Positions 1 to 8,892 of a DNA stretch of 47,261 nucleotides are shown one piece after another. The DNA comes from Sulfuricella sp. (GTDB taxonomy: Bacteria; Pseudomonadota; Gammaproteobacteria; Burkholderiales; Sulfuricellaceae). Under the pieces are notes generated by a model, which did not search any database, was not told the DNA's origin, and saw nothing but the letters and a program-made list of their open reading frames with translations. The position numbers were made by a program, and so were the translations under genes. Numbering within the stretch: position 1 is the first letter of the stretch; the number at the start of each line of letters is the position of its first letter. The stretch spans positions 1-47,261 of the forward strand of contig JAQTMN010000016.1 of the NCBI GenBank assembly GCA_028714315.1, in the 5' to 3' direction.

Positions 1-2
1 GC

Positions 3-683
3 CAGGCAATCCTCGACAGCGGCGGCTGGAACCTCACCGCCGTCGCCGATTCCTTCGCCGCCTGGCTCAAATCCAAGCCGGTGGACGTCGGCGCCACCTG
101 CCGCCGGGGCATCCGCCGCTACATGCTGCAGGGCATCGTCCACGGCCCCGAATCCGACTCCGACGGCGGCAACGGCGCGGCCATGCGCAACTTGCCGGTG
201 GCCTTGTTCACGCTGGGCAATGACGCGCTGTTCGAGCGCTACAGCCTGGAACAGGCGCGCATCACCCATCACCACCCCCTAGCCGATGCCGGCACCCTGG
301 CGCTCGGGCGCATGGCGCAAACCCTGATCCTGGGCGGCGGCATCAAGGAATGCCGCGCCATCGCCAACCGGCTGATCGCGCAGCACCGCCAGTTCCGCCT
401 CATCCCCTATCCCGGCCGCGCTTCCGGCTACATCGTGGACACGGTGCAGACCGCCGCGCACTTTTTCTTTTTCACCGACAACTTCGAAAGCTGCGTGGTG
501 GAAACCGTCAATCGCGGCGAGGACGCCGACACCACCGGCGCGCTGGCCGGCATGCTGGCCGGCGCGATGTACGGCGCGGAAGCGATCCCGAAACGCTGGC
601 TGGAAAAGCTGGAACCGGAAGTGGTGGCGAGAATTCATGAGCAGGTCGAAGGGCTGCTGCGGCTCTCCCCGTCTGCGGAATAA
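3..683 (+). CDS. draG: ADP-ribosyl-[dinitrogen reductase] hydrolase DraG, 3' part
   Basis: C-terminal part of an ADP-ribosylglycohydrolase; the frame is open from the window edge, so the N-terminus and start are missing. DraG removes ADP-ribose from an arginine of nitrogenase Fe protein, restoring activity after DraT has switched it off. Visible family features are the GNGAAMR segment and, near the end, the GEDADTTGALAGMLAGAMYG segment, whose Asp/Thr residues bind the dinuclear metal centre in this family. Choosing DraG over a generic ARH-family hydrolase rests partly on context: mod and nif genes lie within 12 kb. draT would be expected just upstream, outside the window. The stop is followed by a repeat-rich spacer. 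Confidence 0.85.
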   Translation, partial: QAILDSGGWNLTAVADSFAAWLKSKPVDVGATCRRGIRRYMLQGIVHGPESDSDGGNGAAMRNLPVALFTLGNDALFERYSLEQARITHHHPLADAGTLALGRMAQTLILGGGIKECRAIANRLIAQHRQFRLIPYPGRASGYIVDTVQTAAHFFFFTDNFESCVVETVNRGEDADTTGALAGMLAGAMYGAEAIPKRWLEKLEPEVVARIHEQVEGLLRLSPSAE

Positions 684-723
684 TTCCGTAGAAGTTCTGT
701 CAGACCCGGTGCGCCCCAGGAGA

Positions 724-905
724 CTGTCAATTTGATCCACGGTGATCTGTGGGTCAGGCTTTCTCGCCCGTGCGAGCAGCTCCGCTGCCGCTCGCGGCGG
801 GGATACTCCTTGCGGGTGCAGCCTGACATATTCGGCTGCGCCCTAAAGGCACAAGAGCCGTATCCTCGCACATCTTGCTGTTTCAGCTTGACTGACTACC
901 AGTCA
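724..905. repeat. Dispersed palindromic repeat (family P2) with a 57-bp repeat (P1) nested in it
   Basis: This spacer carries a copy of a palindromic repeat also found at 21391-21491 and 27504-27568 (core GGGTCAGGCTTCAGCCTGAC). Here the core is split exactly between CAGGCTT and CAGCCTGAC by a 57-bp segment at 762-818. That segment is related to segments inside the repeats at 5594-5652, 9931-9989 and 11734-11792. Its right side ends in CTCCTTGCGGGTG. The right outer flank, TTGACTGACTACCAG, resembles the right end of the 21.4-kb copy. No gene is seen here; the antitoxin promoter probably overlaps the right end. Confidence 0.75.
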
Positions 906-963
906 CCGACAAGACCTGTTCAGAGTGCTATCATTAGAACTCGAAAACGTACTGGAGCCCATC

Positions 964-1218
964 ATGGCACATGTCATCCTGGCCGAAACGACAGCCAGCA
1001 TTTCCGAACTGAAAAAGAACCCGATGGGCACCATCGCCGCCGGGGAAGGCTTCCCGGTGGCGATCCTTAACCGGAACGAGCCGGCTTTCTACTGCATTCC
1101 GGCGAAAGCCTACGAGGCGCTGATGGACAAGCTGGAAGATGCCGAGCTGAATGCCATCGCCGATGCCCGTTTGCACGATGGGAAGGCGATGGTGAAGGTG
1201 ACACTGGATGAGCTATGA
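964..1218 (+). CDS. RelB/StbD-like antitoxin
   Basis: An 84-residue protein of the Phd/YefM/RelB-type antitoxin class. Such proteins bind and neutralise a cognate toxin through the C-terminal region and repress their own promoter through the N-terminal region. The N-terminal stretch ASISELKKNPMG and the following AILNRNEPAFYCIPAKAYEAL are typical of the StbD-like branch. The ATG at 964 was chosen over an upstream alternative at 925 because it follows a GGAG motif at a normal distance and gives the usual family start. Its end overlaps the toxin gene by 11 bp, so the two are translationally coupled. Both sit between draG and the mod genes as a small mobile-type module. Confidence 0.85.
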   Translation: MAHVILAETTASISELKKNPMGTIAAGEGFPVAILNRNEPAFYCIPAKAYEALMDKLEDAELNAIADARLHDGKAMVKVTLDEL

Positions 1219-1489
1219 GTTGCGCTTTCACCCGGACGCGCTGGAAGAATGGCGAAAACTCGACAATTCCGTGCGCGACCAGTTCAAAAGCAAGCTGGCG
1301 GAACGATTGCAAAACCCGCGTGTTCCGGCTTCGAAATTGTCCGGCCAGAAAGACCGGTTCAAGATCAAACTCAAAAGCGTCGGCTACCGCCTGATTTATG
1401 AAGTCCGTGATGCGGAAATCGTGGTCGTGGTCGTAGCGGTTGGAAAACGTGAACGAAACGCGGTTTACAAGGCGGCGGTGAAACGGTAA
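1208..1489 (+). CDS. RelE/ParE-family toxin
   Basis: A 93-residue, basic protein of the RelE/ParE superfamily, the toxin partner of the preceding antitoxin. RelE-type members cleave mRNA on the ribosome, while ParE-type members poison gyrase. The sequence resembles the RelE/StbE branch: an N-terminal FHPDALEEWRKLD, a central KLSGQKDRFKIKL, then YRLIYEVRD and a C-terminal GKRERNAVYKAAVKR. It overlaps the antitoxin gene by 11 bp and ends 12 bp before the convergent modE stop codon. It looks intact. The exact target cannot be decided from sequence. Confidence 0.87.
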   Translation: MSYELRFHPDALEEWRKLDNSVRDQFKSKLAERLQNPRVPASKLSGQKDRFKIKLKSVGYRLIYEVRDAEIVVVVVAVGKRERNAVYKAAVKR

Positions 1490-1501
1490 TCGCCCCTGCC
1501 G

Positions 1502-2311
1502 CTACGCCGTCAGCCCGATAATCACGCTGGACGCCTTGAAGATGGCGCAGATGCGCTTTCCCGGCGCAAGTTCCAGGCTCACCGCGCTGTCGTGGGTAAC
1601 GACCGCGCTGACGGTGTTGCCGCCGTCGAGTTCGACCACCACCTCGGTATCGACGCCGCCCTCGGTAATTCTGGACACCATGCCGCACAGGCGGTTGCGG
1701 GCGCTGGTCCTGAGCGGCTCGTGTTCCGCCGTCAGGATGACCCAGGGCGCCTTGACCAGCGCCCAAGCCTCAGTCCCGATTTTCAAACCAAGACTTTCCA
1801 CGCTTTCGCGGGTGATCACGGCGGCGATCTTGTCGCCCTTGCCGATGGCGAGCTCGACTTCCGCCGTGACCGGCCCAGTGCGGATGCAGACGATCTTGCC
1901 GAAGAACTGGTTGCGCGCGCTGGTACGCAGGAATAGCCGCCCGAGCAGGTGCACGTAGTTTTCCAGGTCGTCGATGCCTTGGCCGAGGGCATCGAGAAAT
2001 TTCCGGTGTTCCCGCTCCATGGTGCGATAGACCTGCACCATCTTTTTCCCCTTCTCGGTCAGCCGGGTACCGCCACCGCCCTTGCCGCCGGTGGCGGTCG
2101 CCACCAGCGGCTCGTCCGACAGGTTGTTCATCATGTCGATGGCGTCCCACGCCGCCTTGTAGCTCATTTCCACGGCTTTGGCCGCGCGCGTGATGGAGCC
2201 GCATTCGTCGATCTTTTCCAGCAGGTCGATGCGGCTCTGACCGGCGAAATCCTTGTCGTCCTTGCTGAGCCACATGCGGCCGCTGATTTTGAGGGATGAA
2301 GGTTCGGCCAT
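1502..2311 (-). CDS. modE: Molybdate-responsive transcriptional regulator ModE
   Basis: A 269-residue regulator that binds molybdate and then operator DNA to repress molybdate uptake and, in many diazotrophs, to tune Mo-dependent genes. The N-terminal ~120 residues form the LysR-like winged helix-turn-helix (SITRAAKAVEMSYKAAWDAID, then the conserved GGKGGGGTRLTEKG). Two consecutive Mop domains follow, each beginning with RTSARN. The ATG at 2311 is chosen although the frame stays open to 2437, because family homology starts at MAEP. The gene is divergent from mop-modABC with a ModE-box region between, fitting autoregulation plus control of the transporter. Length and domain order are normal. 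Confidence 0.93.
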   Translation of the reverse strand: MAEPSSLKISGRMWLSKDDKDFAGQSRIDLLEKIDECGSITRAAKAVEMSYKAAWDAIDMMNNLSDEPLVATATGGKGGGGTRLTEKGKKMVQVYRTMEREHRKFLDALGQGIDDLENYVHLLGRLFLRTSARNQFFGKIVCIRTGPVTAEVELAIGKGDKIAAVITRESVESLGLKIGTEAWALVKAPWVILTAEHEPLRTSARNRLCGMVSRITEGGVDTEVVVELDGGNTVSAVVTHDSAVSLELAPGKRICAIFKASSVIIGLTA

Positions 2312-2406
2312 GAAGGTTTCCGCGGTTAGATCGATGCGCCAATGTAGGCCGCATCGCTGGCGAAAGTCAACGCATCGCGCGGGCCAACCATGAATTTTCG
2401 AGCCTT

Positions 2407-2427
2407 CGTTATATATTTTTATAATTG
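2407..2427. promoter_or_regulatory. Possible second, degenerate ModE box
   Basis: CGTTATATA, a short T run and then TATAATTG form an imperfect inverted repeat close to the modE start. The left half matches the CGTTAT half-site; the right half has lost the ACG. It could serve modE autoregulation but is much weaker than the box at 2516-2539. Confidence 0.35.
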
Positions 2428-2515
2428 CGCATGGCATGCATATTGCTGCAACTATTTACAGCAGGGCAAGGCATCAACTGGATGTACGCTTTCCAACAAA
2501 TAAGCCAAACCAATT

Positions 2516-2539
2516 CGTTATATTGTTGCTAACATAACG
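2516..2539. promoter_or_regulatory. ModE-binding box upstream of mop-modABC
   Basis: A 24-bp inverted repeat of the form CGTTAT-N12-ATAACG, ending 20 bp before the mop start codon. CGTTAT/ATAACG half-sites are the known signature of ModE operators. Its place between divergent modE and mop supports Mo-dependent repression of the operon. The 12-bp spacing is from direct reading; the core promoter was not resolved. Confidence 0.7.
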
Positions 2540-2559
2540 AAACACGACATGGAACGAAC

Positions 2560-3535
<976 letters not shown>

Positions 3536-3566
3536 GCTTGGGACGGAGGCACTTGCCGACGCCGCG

Positions 3567-3714
3567 AAATCCCCCCTAGCCCCCCTTTTTCAAAGGGGGG
3601 AACACGGGTGGCGGATTTTTTTGGGCCACGCGCACAGCCGTCCGTTTTTTCCAAGCACACTGTCAAAGCCACCGTCCTTACCCCCCTTTGAAAAAGGGGG
3701 GCTAGGGGGGATTT
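3567..3714. repeat. Inverted repeat inserted between modA and modB
   Basis: Two arms, 3567-3600 and 3681-3714, are near-perfect reverse complements made of C-rich and G-rich blocks (AAATCCCCCCTAGCCCCCC and its mirror) around an ~80-bp centre with no obvious gene. This is a common type of dispersed bacterial repeat. Its position inside the mod operon means it should be transcribed and could form a long hairpin between modA and modBC mRNA. Confidence 0.85.
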
Positions 3715-3781
3715 CTCCGCCGCTCGCTTTCATCGCCAAGCCCCACCGTTGCCCCACCACACGGCAAACGGGCTGGTGACC

Positions 3782-4462
3782 ATGCCGCCCCCCTTCGACT
3801 TCGCCCCAATCTGGCTGACCCTGCGCCTTGCCACGGTCACCACCCTGCTCCTGCTGCTGGTCGGCACGCCGCTGGCGTGGTGGCTCGCCCGCACCCGCTC
3901 CTGGCTGAAAGGACCGGTGGGTGCGGCGGTGGCTCTGCCGCTGGTGCTGCCGCCGACGGTGCTGGGATTTTACCTGCTGGTGTTCCTTGGCCCGCAGGGG
4001 CCGGGCGGCCAGCTTACCCAGGCGCTCGGGCTGGGCGTGCTGCCCTTTACCTTCGCCGGGCTGGTGCTCGGCTCAACGCTGTATTCCCTGCCTTTCGTGG
4101 TGCAGCCGATCCAGAACGCGTTCGAGGCGCTCGGCGAACGTCCGCTGGAAGCCGCCGCCACGCTGCGCGCCGGGCCGTGGGACCGGTTTTTCAGCGTGGC
4201 CGTGCCGCTCGCCCGCCCCGGTTTCCTGACCGCGATCGTGCTGGGCTTTGCCCATACCGTCGGCGAATTCGGCGTGGTGCTGATGATCGGCGGCAACATC
4301 CCCGGCGCGACCCGCGTGCTGTCGGTGGCGATCTACGACCATGTCGAAGCGATGGAATACGCCCAGGCACACTGGCTGGCGGGCGGCATGCTGGCCTTTT
4401 CCTTCCTGGTGCTGCTGGCGCTGTACGGGCCGGGCAAGAAAATACTGGGGGATAAATCGTGA
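3782..4462 (+). CDS. modB: Molybdate ABC transporter permease ModB
   Basis: A 226-residue integral membrane subunit of the molybdate importer. The first transmembrane helix ([23 protein letters not shown]) is followed by several more. The coupling-loop sequence [25 protein letters not shown], which contacts ModC, lies near residue 130-155, and the conserved [18 protein letters not shown] follows. The ATG at 3782 was chosen because homology begins there; an upstream in-frame start at 3749 would lie in sequence following the repeat. The gene overlaps modC by 4 bp, implying translational coupling. Confidence 0.93.
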   Translation: MPPPFDFAPIWLTLRLATVTTLLLLLVGTPLAWWLARTRSWLKGPVGAAVALPLVLPPTVLGFYLLVFLGPQGPGGQLTQALGLGVLPFTFAGLVLGSTLYSLPFVVQPIQNAFEALGERPLEAAATLRAGPWDRFFSVAVPLARPGFLTAIVLGFAHTVGEFGVVLMIGGNIPGATRVLSVAIYDHVEAMEYAQAHWLAGGMLAFSFLVLLALYGPGKKILGDKS

Positions 4463-5529
4463 GCGGGATTTCGGCGCGCTTCGCCCTCGCCCTCGGCGAA
4501 TTCCGCCTGGACGCGGCATTCGACGCCCCCGCGCGCGGCGTGACCGCGCTGTTCGGCCATTCCGGCTCGGGCAAGACCACTCTGCTGCGCTGCCTTGCCG
4601 GCCTGGAGCGCGCGCCGGGAAGCCGGCTCATAGTCAACGGCGAAATCTGGCAGGACGAAAACACCTTCCTTCCCGTCCACCGCCGCCGCCTCGGCTACGT
4701 GTTCCAGGAAGCCAGCCTGTTTCCCCACCTCGACGTGCGGCGCAACCTGGAATTCGGCTGGAAGCGCATTCCGCCGGCCGAACGCCGCGTCGGCTTCGAC
4801 CGGGCGGTGGAGCTGCTCGGCGTCGGCCACCTGCTCGAGCGCAACCCGGCGCGGCTGTCCGGCGGCGAGCGCCAGCGCGTCGCCATCGCCCGCGCCCTGC
4901 TGGTGAGCCCCGATCTGTTGCTGATGGACGAACCGCTGGCGGCGCTGGATCTCGCCAGCAAGGCCGATATCCTGCCCTACCTGGAGCGGCTGCACGACGA
5001 TCTTTCCATCCCCGTGCTGTACGTCAGCCACTCGCCCGACGAAGTGGCGCGGCTGGCGGATTTCATGGTGTTAATGGAGAAGGGAAAAAGCGTCGCGAGC
5101 GGCGCGCTCAAGGACATGCTGGCGCGGCTCGATCTGCCGCTCGCCCACGGCGACGAAGCGGGCGTGGTGATCGACACGGTCGCGGCCGAACACGACGAAA
5201 CCTACCACCTCACCCGGCTGGAATTCGCTGGCGGCGGCATCAGCGTCGCGCGGACGCCGCACCCGCTCGGCGCCCGCGTGCGGCTGCGCATCCATGCCCG
5301 TGACGTGAGCCTGGCGCTGGAGCGGCATGGCGACACCAGCATCCTCAACGTCCTGCCGGCAACGGTGGTCGAAATCGCCGACGAAAGCCCGGCCCAGGTC
5401 ATGATTCGGCTGGATGCGGCCGGTGTTCCGCTGCTGGCGCGCATCACACGCAAATCCGGCGCTTTGCTTGGGCTCAGGCCCGGTATGAAGGTATTCGCCC
5501 AGGTGAAGAGCGTGGCGCTGCTGGCTTGA
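4459..5529 (+). CDS. modC: Molybdate ABC transporter ATP-binding protein ModC
   Basis: A 356-residue ATPase that powers ModB. It starts with GTG overlapping the modB stop. Walker [10 protein letters not shown] is at residues 33-41, the ABC signature LSGGERQ at 133-139, and Walker B LLLMDE at 153-158 followed by the D-loop AALD. The last ~65 residues form a regulatory Mop domain ([14 protein letters not shown]...[12 protein letters not shown]) that senses intracellular molybdate. Length and architecture are those of canonical ModC. No terminator is obvious before the repeat that starts about 10 bp downstream. Confidence 0.95.
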   Translation: MSGISARFALALGEFRLDAAFDAPARGVTALFGHSGSGKTTLLRCLAGLERAPGSRLIVNGEIWQDENTFLPVHRRRLGYVFQEASLFPHLDVRRNLEFGWKRIPPAERRVGFDRAVELLGVGHLLERNPARLSGGERQRVAIARALLVSPDLLLMDEPLAALDLASKADILPYLERLHDDLSIPVLYVSHSPDEVARLADFMVLMEKGKSVASGALKDMLARLDLPLAHGDEAGVVIDTVAAEHDETYHLTRLEFAGGGISVARTPHPLGARVRLRIHARDVSLALERHGDTSILNVLPATVVEIADESPAQVMIRLDAAGVPLLARITRKSGALLGLRPGMKVFAQVKSVALLA

Positions 5530-5540
5530 GAGGTGGTAAA

Positions 5541-5774
5541 AAATTGTCACCCCTCAGGTATTCGTGAACATATGGCATAAAAGCCCCTCTCCCGTCTCGC
5601 CGTGGTCGCTGCGCAGCAGCGGGAACCCGGTGGGGACACTCCTTGCGGGTGTAGGGAGAGGGGTTGGGGTGAGGGACTTTGCGCTTGGGCAACGGTTGCT
5701 GGAACGTAAACACCCTCATCCCCGGCCCTTCTCCCGCCTGCGGGAGAAGGGAGAAAACCGACCTGAGTAGTTAC
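5541..5774. repeat. MITE-like repeat M1, copy 1, with a nested P1 repeat
   Basis: An element of about 234 bp whose two ends carry inverted ACTCAGGT-type termini (CCTCAGGT on the left, ACCTGAGTAG on the right). A second copy lies in opposite orientation at 9811-10035. Internal blocks shared by the copies are the ATTCGTGAA end, a CCCCTCTCCC/GGGAGAGGGG palindrome split by a P1 segment (about 5594-5652), and a second hairpin CTTCTCCCGCCTGCGGGAGAAGG. No coding potential is seen. Its right end overlaps the stop codon of the convergent YciI-like gene. Confidence 0.8.
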
Positions 5775-6214
5775 GGCTTCGAAGCCTTTTTCGCCATTTC
5801 CTCGCGCAGCCGTTGCTCGCGCGCGGCCTCCTCGGGCGGAAACAGGTCGGGCGGGAAGTCCGACGCCTCGTACACCGGGCGAATCTCGATTTCGCTTTCC
5901 ATGCCTTCGCCCATCGGATTGGGGCAGCGCATGCCCCATTCGATGGCCTCTTCCAACGACTTCGCCTGGATCATCCAGTAGCCGGCGATCAGCTCTTTCG
6001 TTTCGGGGAATGGCCCGCCGACAGCGGTGCGCTTGGTTCCGGAAAATTTGATGCGCACGCCCTTGGAACTCGGCTGAAGCCCTTCGGCGGCGAGTAGCAC
6101 GCCGGCTTTCGCCATCTCCTCATTGAATTTGCCCATGGCGGCAAACAACTCCTTGCCGGGAAGAACACCGGCCTCGGAGTCCTTGCTGGCCTTTACGATC
6201 ATCATGAATTGCAT
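5771..6214 (-). CDS. YciI-like (YCII/DGPF domain) protein
   Basis: A 147-residue protein beginning MQFMMIVKASKDSEAG, characteristic of the YCII-related/DGPF family. These small ferredoxin-like-fold proteins occur with sigma-factor or extradiol-dioxygenase-like partners, and their catalytic role is mostly undefined. The segment ETKELIAGYWMIQAKSLEEAIEWGMRCP is the family core. The C-terminal ~30 residues are charged and helical (PPEEAAREQRLREEMAKKA) and extend past the domain. AAGGAGAAATGCC gives a good ribosome-binding site before the ATG. The TAA stop lies within the terminal sequence of the adjacent M1 repeat. No functional partner is visible next to it. Confidence 0.8.
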   Translation of the reverse strand: MQFMMIVKASKDSEAGVLPGKELFAAMGKFNEEMAKAGVLLAAEGLQPSSKGVRIKFSGTKRTAVGGPFPETKELIAGYWMIQAKSLEEAIEWGMRCPNPMGEGMESEIEIRPVYEASDFPPDLFPPEEAAREQRLREEMAKKASKP

Positions 6215-6350
6215 GGCATTTCTCCTTCCGATGAGCGGGAGGCGGAAGCTTCCGCCTCGACCGCGTTTGTCCGAGCGTATTCATTCAGTGTAGACCGCGC
6301 GCGGGCTTTTTTCAGGAAGCGGAAAGTATATGAAAAGGGGGTGAGAGGCT

Positions 6351-6457
6351 TGTAGGTGCGAATTCATTCGCACGATCGGCGACGGGGGTGGGGTTGTAGG
6401 TGCGAATTTATTCGCACGATCGGCGGCAAGCTTTGTGCGAATGAATTCGCACCTACG
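6351..6457. repeat. Repeat cluster with GTAGGTGCGAATTCATTCGCAC units
   Basis: Three units of a short palindromic repeat (GTGCGAATTCATTCGCAC and variants): two direct (near 6351 and 6392) and one in inverse orientation ending in CGCACCTAC at 6456. GATCGGC spacers separate them. The whole cluster can form alternative hairpins. It lies downstream of the exported coiled-coil gene, between it and the YciI-like gene. Nothing else is seen in 6215-6470. Confidence 0.8.
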
Positions 6458-6470
6458 GGCCGCGAGTCTT

Positions 6471-6836
6471 TCAGCGGCTGCCGTCCTTCTCCCATGCCTT
6501 TTGCACGGAAGCGGATGCCGCCCGTTCGCGGCGCTGGGCTTCTTCCTGCTGGGCCTTGGCGGCCTTCAGCGCCCGCTCGGCTTCGTCCAGGCGGTGCCTG
6601 GCTTCGTCCGCCTGTTTCCTGGCCTGTTGATAAGCGGTTTTCGCCTCGACGACTTCCTGCTGGGCTGCTCTGACCTGCGCTTCGCTCTGCTCCAGCTCTT
6701 TGGCGGCGAAGCTTTCCCGGTGCTGCGCCTGTTCCACCGTACTGGTGCGCAAGCCATGCCGCTCTACCGGCGCCTGGGCGCCTGCGGAAGCAGCCACGAA
6801 CAGGCCAGCGAAAAGAACCGATATGCGCGTTTTCAT
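6471..6836 (-). CDS. Small exported coiled-coil protein, unknown
   Basis: A 121-residue protein not recognised as a named family. Residues 1-21 form a signal peptide (MKTRISVLFAGLFVAASAGA, then QA). From about residue 35 to 115 the sequence is almost entirely Ala, Glu, Gln, Lys and Arg in a heptad-like pattern, predicting one long coiled coil. AAGGGGAAAAC precedes the ATG, a strong ribosome-binding site. It is likely periplasmic. No linked gene hints at a function; the repeat cluster at 6351-6457 lies directly downstream. Confidence 0.65.
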   Translation of the reverse strand: MKTRISVLFAGLFVAASAGAQAPVERHGLRTSTVEQAQHRESFAAKELEQSEAQVRAAQQEVVEAKTAYQQARKQADEARHRLDEAERALKAAKAQQEEAQRRERAASASVQKAWEKDGSR

Positions 6837-6903
6837 GTTTTCCCCTTTGCAAGCCCCGGATCGGAGCGGCTTCAGGGTATTCTACAACACCCGGCGGCGA
6901 GCC

Positions 6904-7353
6904 TCACGAGTAGCGGTAAACCTTCATCGCCGAAGGGCGGAAGCCAAGTTTCTCGTAGAAGCGCTGCGCCGGGGCATTGTCCCGGTCGGCCAGCAGCGTG
7001 ACGCGCGGCATGCCCTGCTGCTTCGCCCAGTCCAGCACATGATTCACCAGCATCCGGCCCAGGCCTCTGCCGCGATGGGAATCAGCCACGATCACGTCCT
7101 CCAGGATCAGCACCGGGCAGCCTTCGGCGGTGCTGATGGTGATCAGCGCATTGGCCATGCCGACGACACCCTCCGCGCCGCGCAGCACGAAAATGCGTCC
7201 CCGCGCGGGATTTTCGACGATCAGGCGAAGGCCGGCGGCCTGCTTAGCGGCGTCGGGCTGGAAATCGCTTTCCAGGGTAAATAGCTGAGCGAGCAAAGGC
7301 AGCAGCGCCGGGATGTCGTCGGGGGTGGCCTGGTCGATTCGGCAAGTGTGCAT
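6904..7353 (-). CDS. GNAT family N-acetyltransferase
   Basis: A 149-residue single-domain GNAT enzyme transferring an acetyl group from acetyl-CoA to an unknown amine. The acetyl-CoA pyrophosphate-binding motif A is clear: LEDVIVADSHRGRGLGRMLV (R/Q-x-x-G-x-G/A), followed by the beta-bulge/helix region DWAKQQGMPRVTLLADRDN and the family ending AQRFYEKLGFRPS. Length is typical for a stand-alone GNAT. It starts at the ATG at 7353. It is flanked by repeats on the upstream side and has no operon partner. Substrate cannot be inferred. Confidence 0.87.
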   Translation of the reverse strand: MHTCRIDQATPDDIPALLPLLAQLFTLESDFQPDAAKQAAGLRLIVENPARGRIFVLRGAEGVVGMANALITISTAEGCPVLILEDVIVADSHRGRGLGRMLVNHVLDWAKQQGMPRVTLLADRDNAPAQRFYEKLGFRPSAMKVYRYS

Positions 7354-7369
7354 TCTAGCCTCAAAAAAA

Positions 7370-7514
7370 ATCCTGATTAGCCACCAGCCTCAGCTGAAGG
7401 ATGGATCGTGTCGAAACACTGCAACGTAGGAGCGGCCTCCTGGCCGCGATGCCGTTGTTCGCGGCCGGGAGGCCGCTCCTACAGGTTCTGCTGAACATTG
7501 TGGCTAATCAGGAA
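7370..7514. repeat. Nested inverted repeat
   Basis: An outer inverted pair, TCCTGATTAGCCAC (7371-7384) and its exact complement GTGGCTAATCAGGA (7500-7513), encloses an inner palindrome. The inner one is GTAGGAGCGGCCTCCTGGCCGCGA and its mirror, a widely dispersed repeat type. A short fragment of a third repeat (AACCACGGGGAACACGGGG, about 7519-7538) follows; its full-length relative is in the 26.3-26.6 kb array. Confidence 0.8.
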
Positions 7515-7594
7515 AAAACTAACCACGGGGAACACGGGGAAAATCGATTTTTTGGCCCCATTCGCTCAGCTGGTGGCGTTTTGCTTCCCCAGCG

Positions 7595-7679
7595 GTAGGG
7601 CGCAATAACCAACGGGCATTGCGCCGTATGGCAGCCAATCGCGGTTCCGGCGCAATGCGCTGCGCTTATTGCACCCTAC
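7595..7679. repeat. Palindromic repeat downstream of the SIR2-like gene
   Basis: An inverted repeat with outer arms GTAGGGCGCAATAA and TTATTGCACCCTAC and an inner GCATTGCGCCGTATGG-type hairpin. This type is frequent in proteobacterial genomes. With the nested repeat just before it, it accounts for most of the 350-bp gap at 7354-7705; no gene is seen there. Confidence 0.75.
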
Positions 7680-7705
7680 GTTGCCGACATGATAACTCAG
7701 GGCAT

Positions 7706-8548
7706 TCACGCCGCGGCCTGCAAGCCGTAAAGCGCGACGAAAAAATCCGCCGGGGTCAGATCGAGGCGCCGGATGTTCTGCTCTTCGAGGAATTTGGATT
7801 CGTTTTTGGTCGGCTCGCCCGGCAGCACCGCCCAGTGCGGGCCTTCGCCTGAGCGCTTCATGATCTGGCGGGCGTAGGCGCGTTCGAGCTGGTTGCGGAA
7901 ATGGCAGCCGACGAACAAAAAGCGGCGGCCGCCGCGCAGCGCCTGCACCCGAGGCGGGATCGGAGTCTGGATGTCGATCTCGGTCAGCACTTCGACAAAA
8001 TCCGAATCGGACACGATGAAGTTGGCCGCCGGTGCAATCGAGCCGAACGGCTTGTAAAGCACGGTCTGCCATTGCTCCGCCTGGGATGCATCGCTCTCGG
8101 CGCCGTCGGCGCCGTAATATTTCACCCAGATATCGCGGTGCTCGGCGCGGCTCACACCCTGGATCTGGCCCCAGCTCGGACGGCCCGCCAGCGCGAACTG
8201 CGCGGCGGCGTCGTACCAGGTATCCACGATTAGCGGCAGATTCGGCAGCGAGGCGAAATAAAGATGCAGGGCGGACGGCGCGACCGTCGGCTGGAAAATT
8301 TCCTTCATCACCGCGACCAGGGTCTTGCGATGCTTGAAGTTTTCGATGTACTGCGCCGCCGCCGTCATGTTGGTGCGAATCTTGAACGGCACCGTCACCC
8401 TGGCGGAAAGCCGGCTCGCCAGCGTTTCGAACGTGGCGGGAACGATGGGCTCGCCGCCCTGCTCCAGCAATTCCGGCCCGAGATAGGGCACGACCTTGCC
8501 CGCGCCCAGGGCCGCGGCGATTTCATGCAGAGTGGCTTCCATGCTCAT
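7706..8548 (-). CDS. SIR2-like protein in the nif operon
   Basis: A 280-residue protein with features of the SIR2_2 family (NAD-binding Rossmann-type fold). The N-terminal GAGKVVPYLGP corresponds to the NAD-binding GAG loop, and RRFLFVGCHFRNQLERAYARQIM matches the typical C-terminal FLFVGxxxRD segment. At residues 107-113 the usual TTN(Y/F)D catalytic motif reads VDTWYD: the Asn needed for NAD cleavage in active members is Trp111, so classic NADase or deacylase activity is doubtful. The ATG at 8548 overlaps the nifT stop by 4 bp, making it the last gene of the nifB operon. Its role there is unknown; cofactor sensing is a speculation. Confidence 0.75.
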   Translation of the reverse strand: MSMEATLHEIAAALGAGKVVPYLGPELLEQGGEPIVPATFETLASRLSARVTVPFKIRTNMTAAAQYIENFKHRKTLVAVMKEIFQPTVAPSALHLYFASLPNLPLIVDTWYDAAAQFALAGRPSWGQIQGVSRAEHRDIWVKYYGADGAESDASQAEQWQTVLYKPFGSIAPAANFIVSDSDFVEVLTEIDIQTPIPPRVQALRGGRRFLFVGCHFRNQLERAYARQIMKRSGEGPHWAVLPGEPTKNESKFLEEQNIRRLDLTPADFFVALYGLQAAA

Positions 8549-8754
8549 TCTCCCAGTTTGCGCGCCTCGACCGTCAGCGGCAGGCGGGTGTCCGCCGCCA
8601 TGTCGGGCAAGGCGAATTTCCAGCCGTTGGCGAGGGTGACCACGCCGCCCCACATTTCCGGCTTTTCCATCTCGACGATGGGTTCTTCCATGTCTTTTTT
8701 CGCGACATAGGCGGTCAGGAAACCCGCCGAGTCTTTCCGGATCATCACTTTCAT
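8545..8754 (-). CDS. nifT: Nitrogen fixation protein NifT/FixU
   Basis: A 69-residue protein of the NifT/FixU family, recognised from MKVMIRKDSAGFLTAYVAKKDMEEPIV and the segment WGGVVTLANGWKFALPDM. NifT genes travel with nifDK or nifZ in diazotrophs. Deletions in model organisms have little effect, and a role in nitrogenase maturation is only suspected. It overlaps the following SIR2-like gene by 4 bp. It lies about 140 bp after nifZ, the gap being filled by a palindromic repeat. Length is standard for the family. Confidence 0.92.
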   Translation of the reverse strand: MKVMIRKDSAGFLTAYVAKKDMEEPIVEMEKPEMWGGVVTLANGWKFALPDMAADTRLPLTVEARKLGE

Positions 8755-8802
8755 TGGTTTTCTCCCAGCACTTCGTCTTCAAGGTTGTGAAAAATTCAAA
8801 AT

Positions 8803-8886
8803 CAACCGCAAAGGCGCGAAGGCGCAAAGAAAATCTTTTTGATTTTGCGCGGTTTTTCTTTGCGATCCCTTTGCGCCTTTGCGGTA
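8803..8886. repeat. Inverted repeat between nifZ and nifT
   Basis: Arms ACCGCAAAGGCGCGAAGG and CCTTTGCGCCTTTGCGGT mirror each other around an A/T-rich centre (AAAGAAAATC...TTTTTCTTTG). The same family occurs at 36051-36120. It interrupts an otherwise tightly packed nif operon and would be transcribed as a hairpin. Confidence 0.8.
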
Positions 8887-8892
8887 GGGGTT

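Noticed and set aside
2312..2437. Extended ModE start at 2437
   Set aside because: The extension has no homology pattern and would run over the weak ModE box; the ATG at 2311 gives the normal ModE N-terminus.
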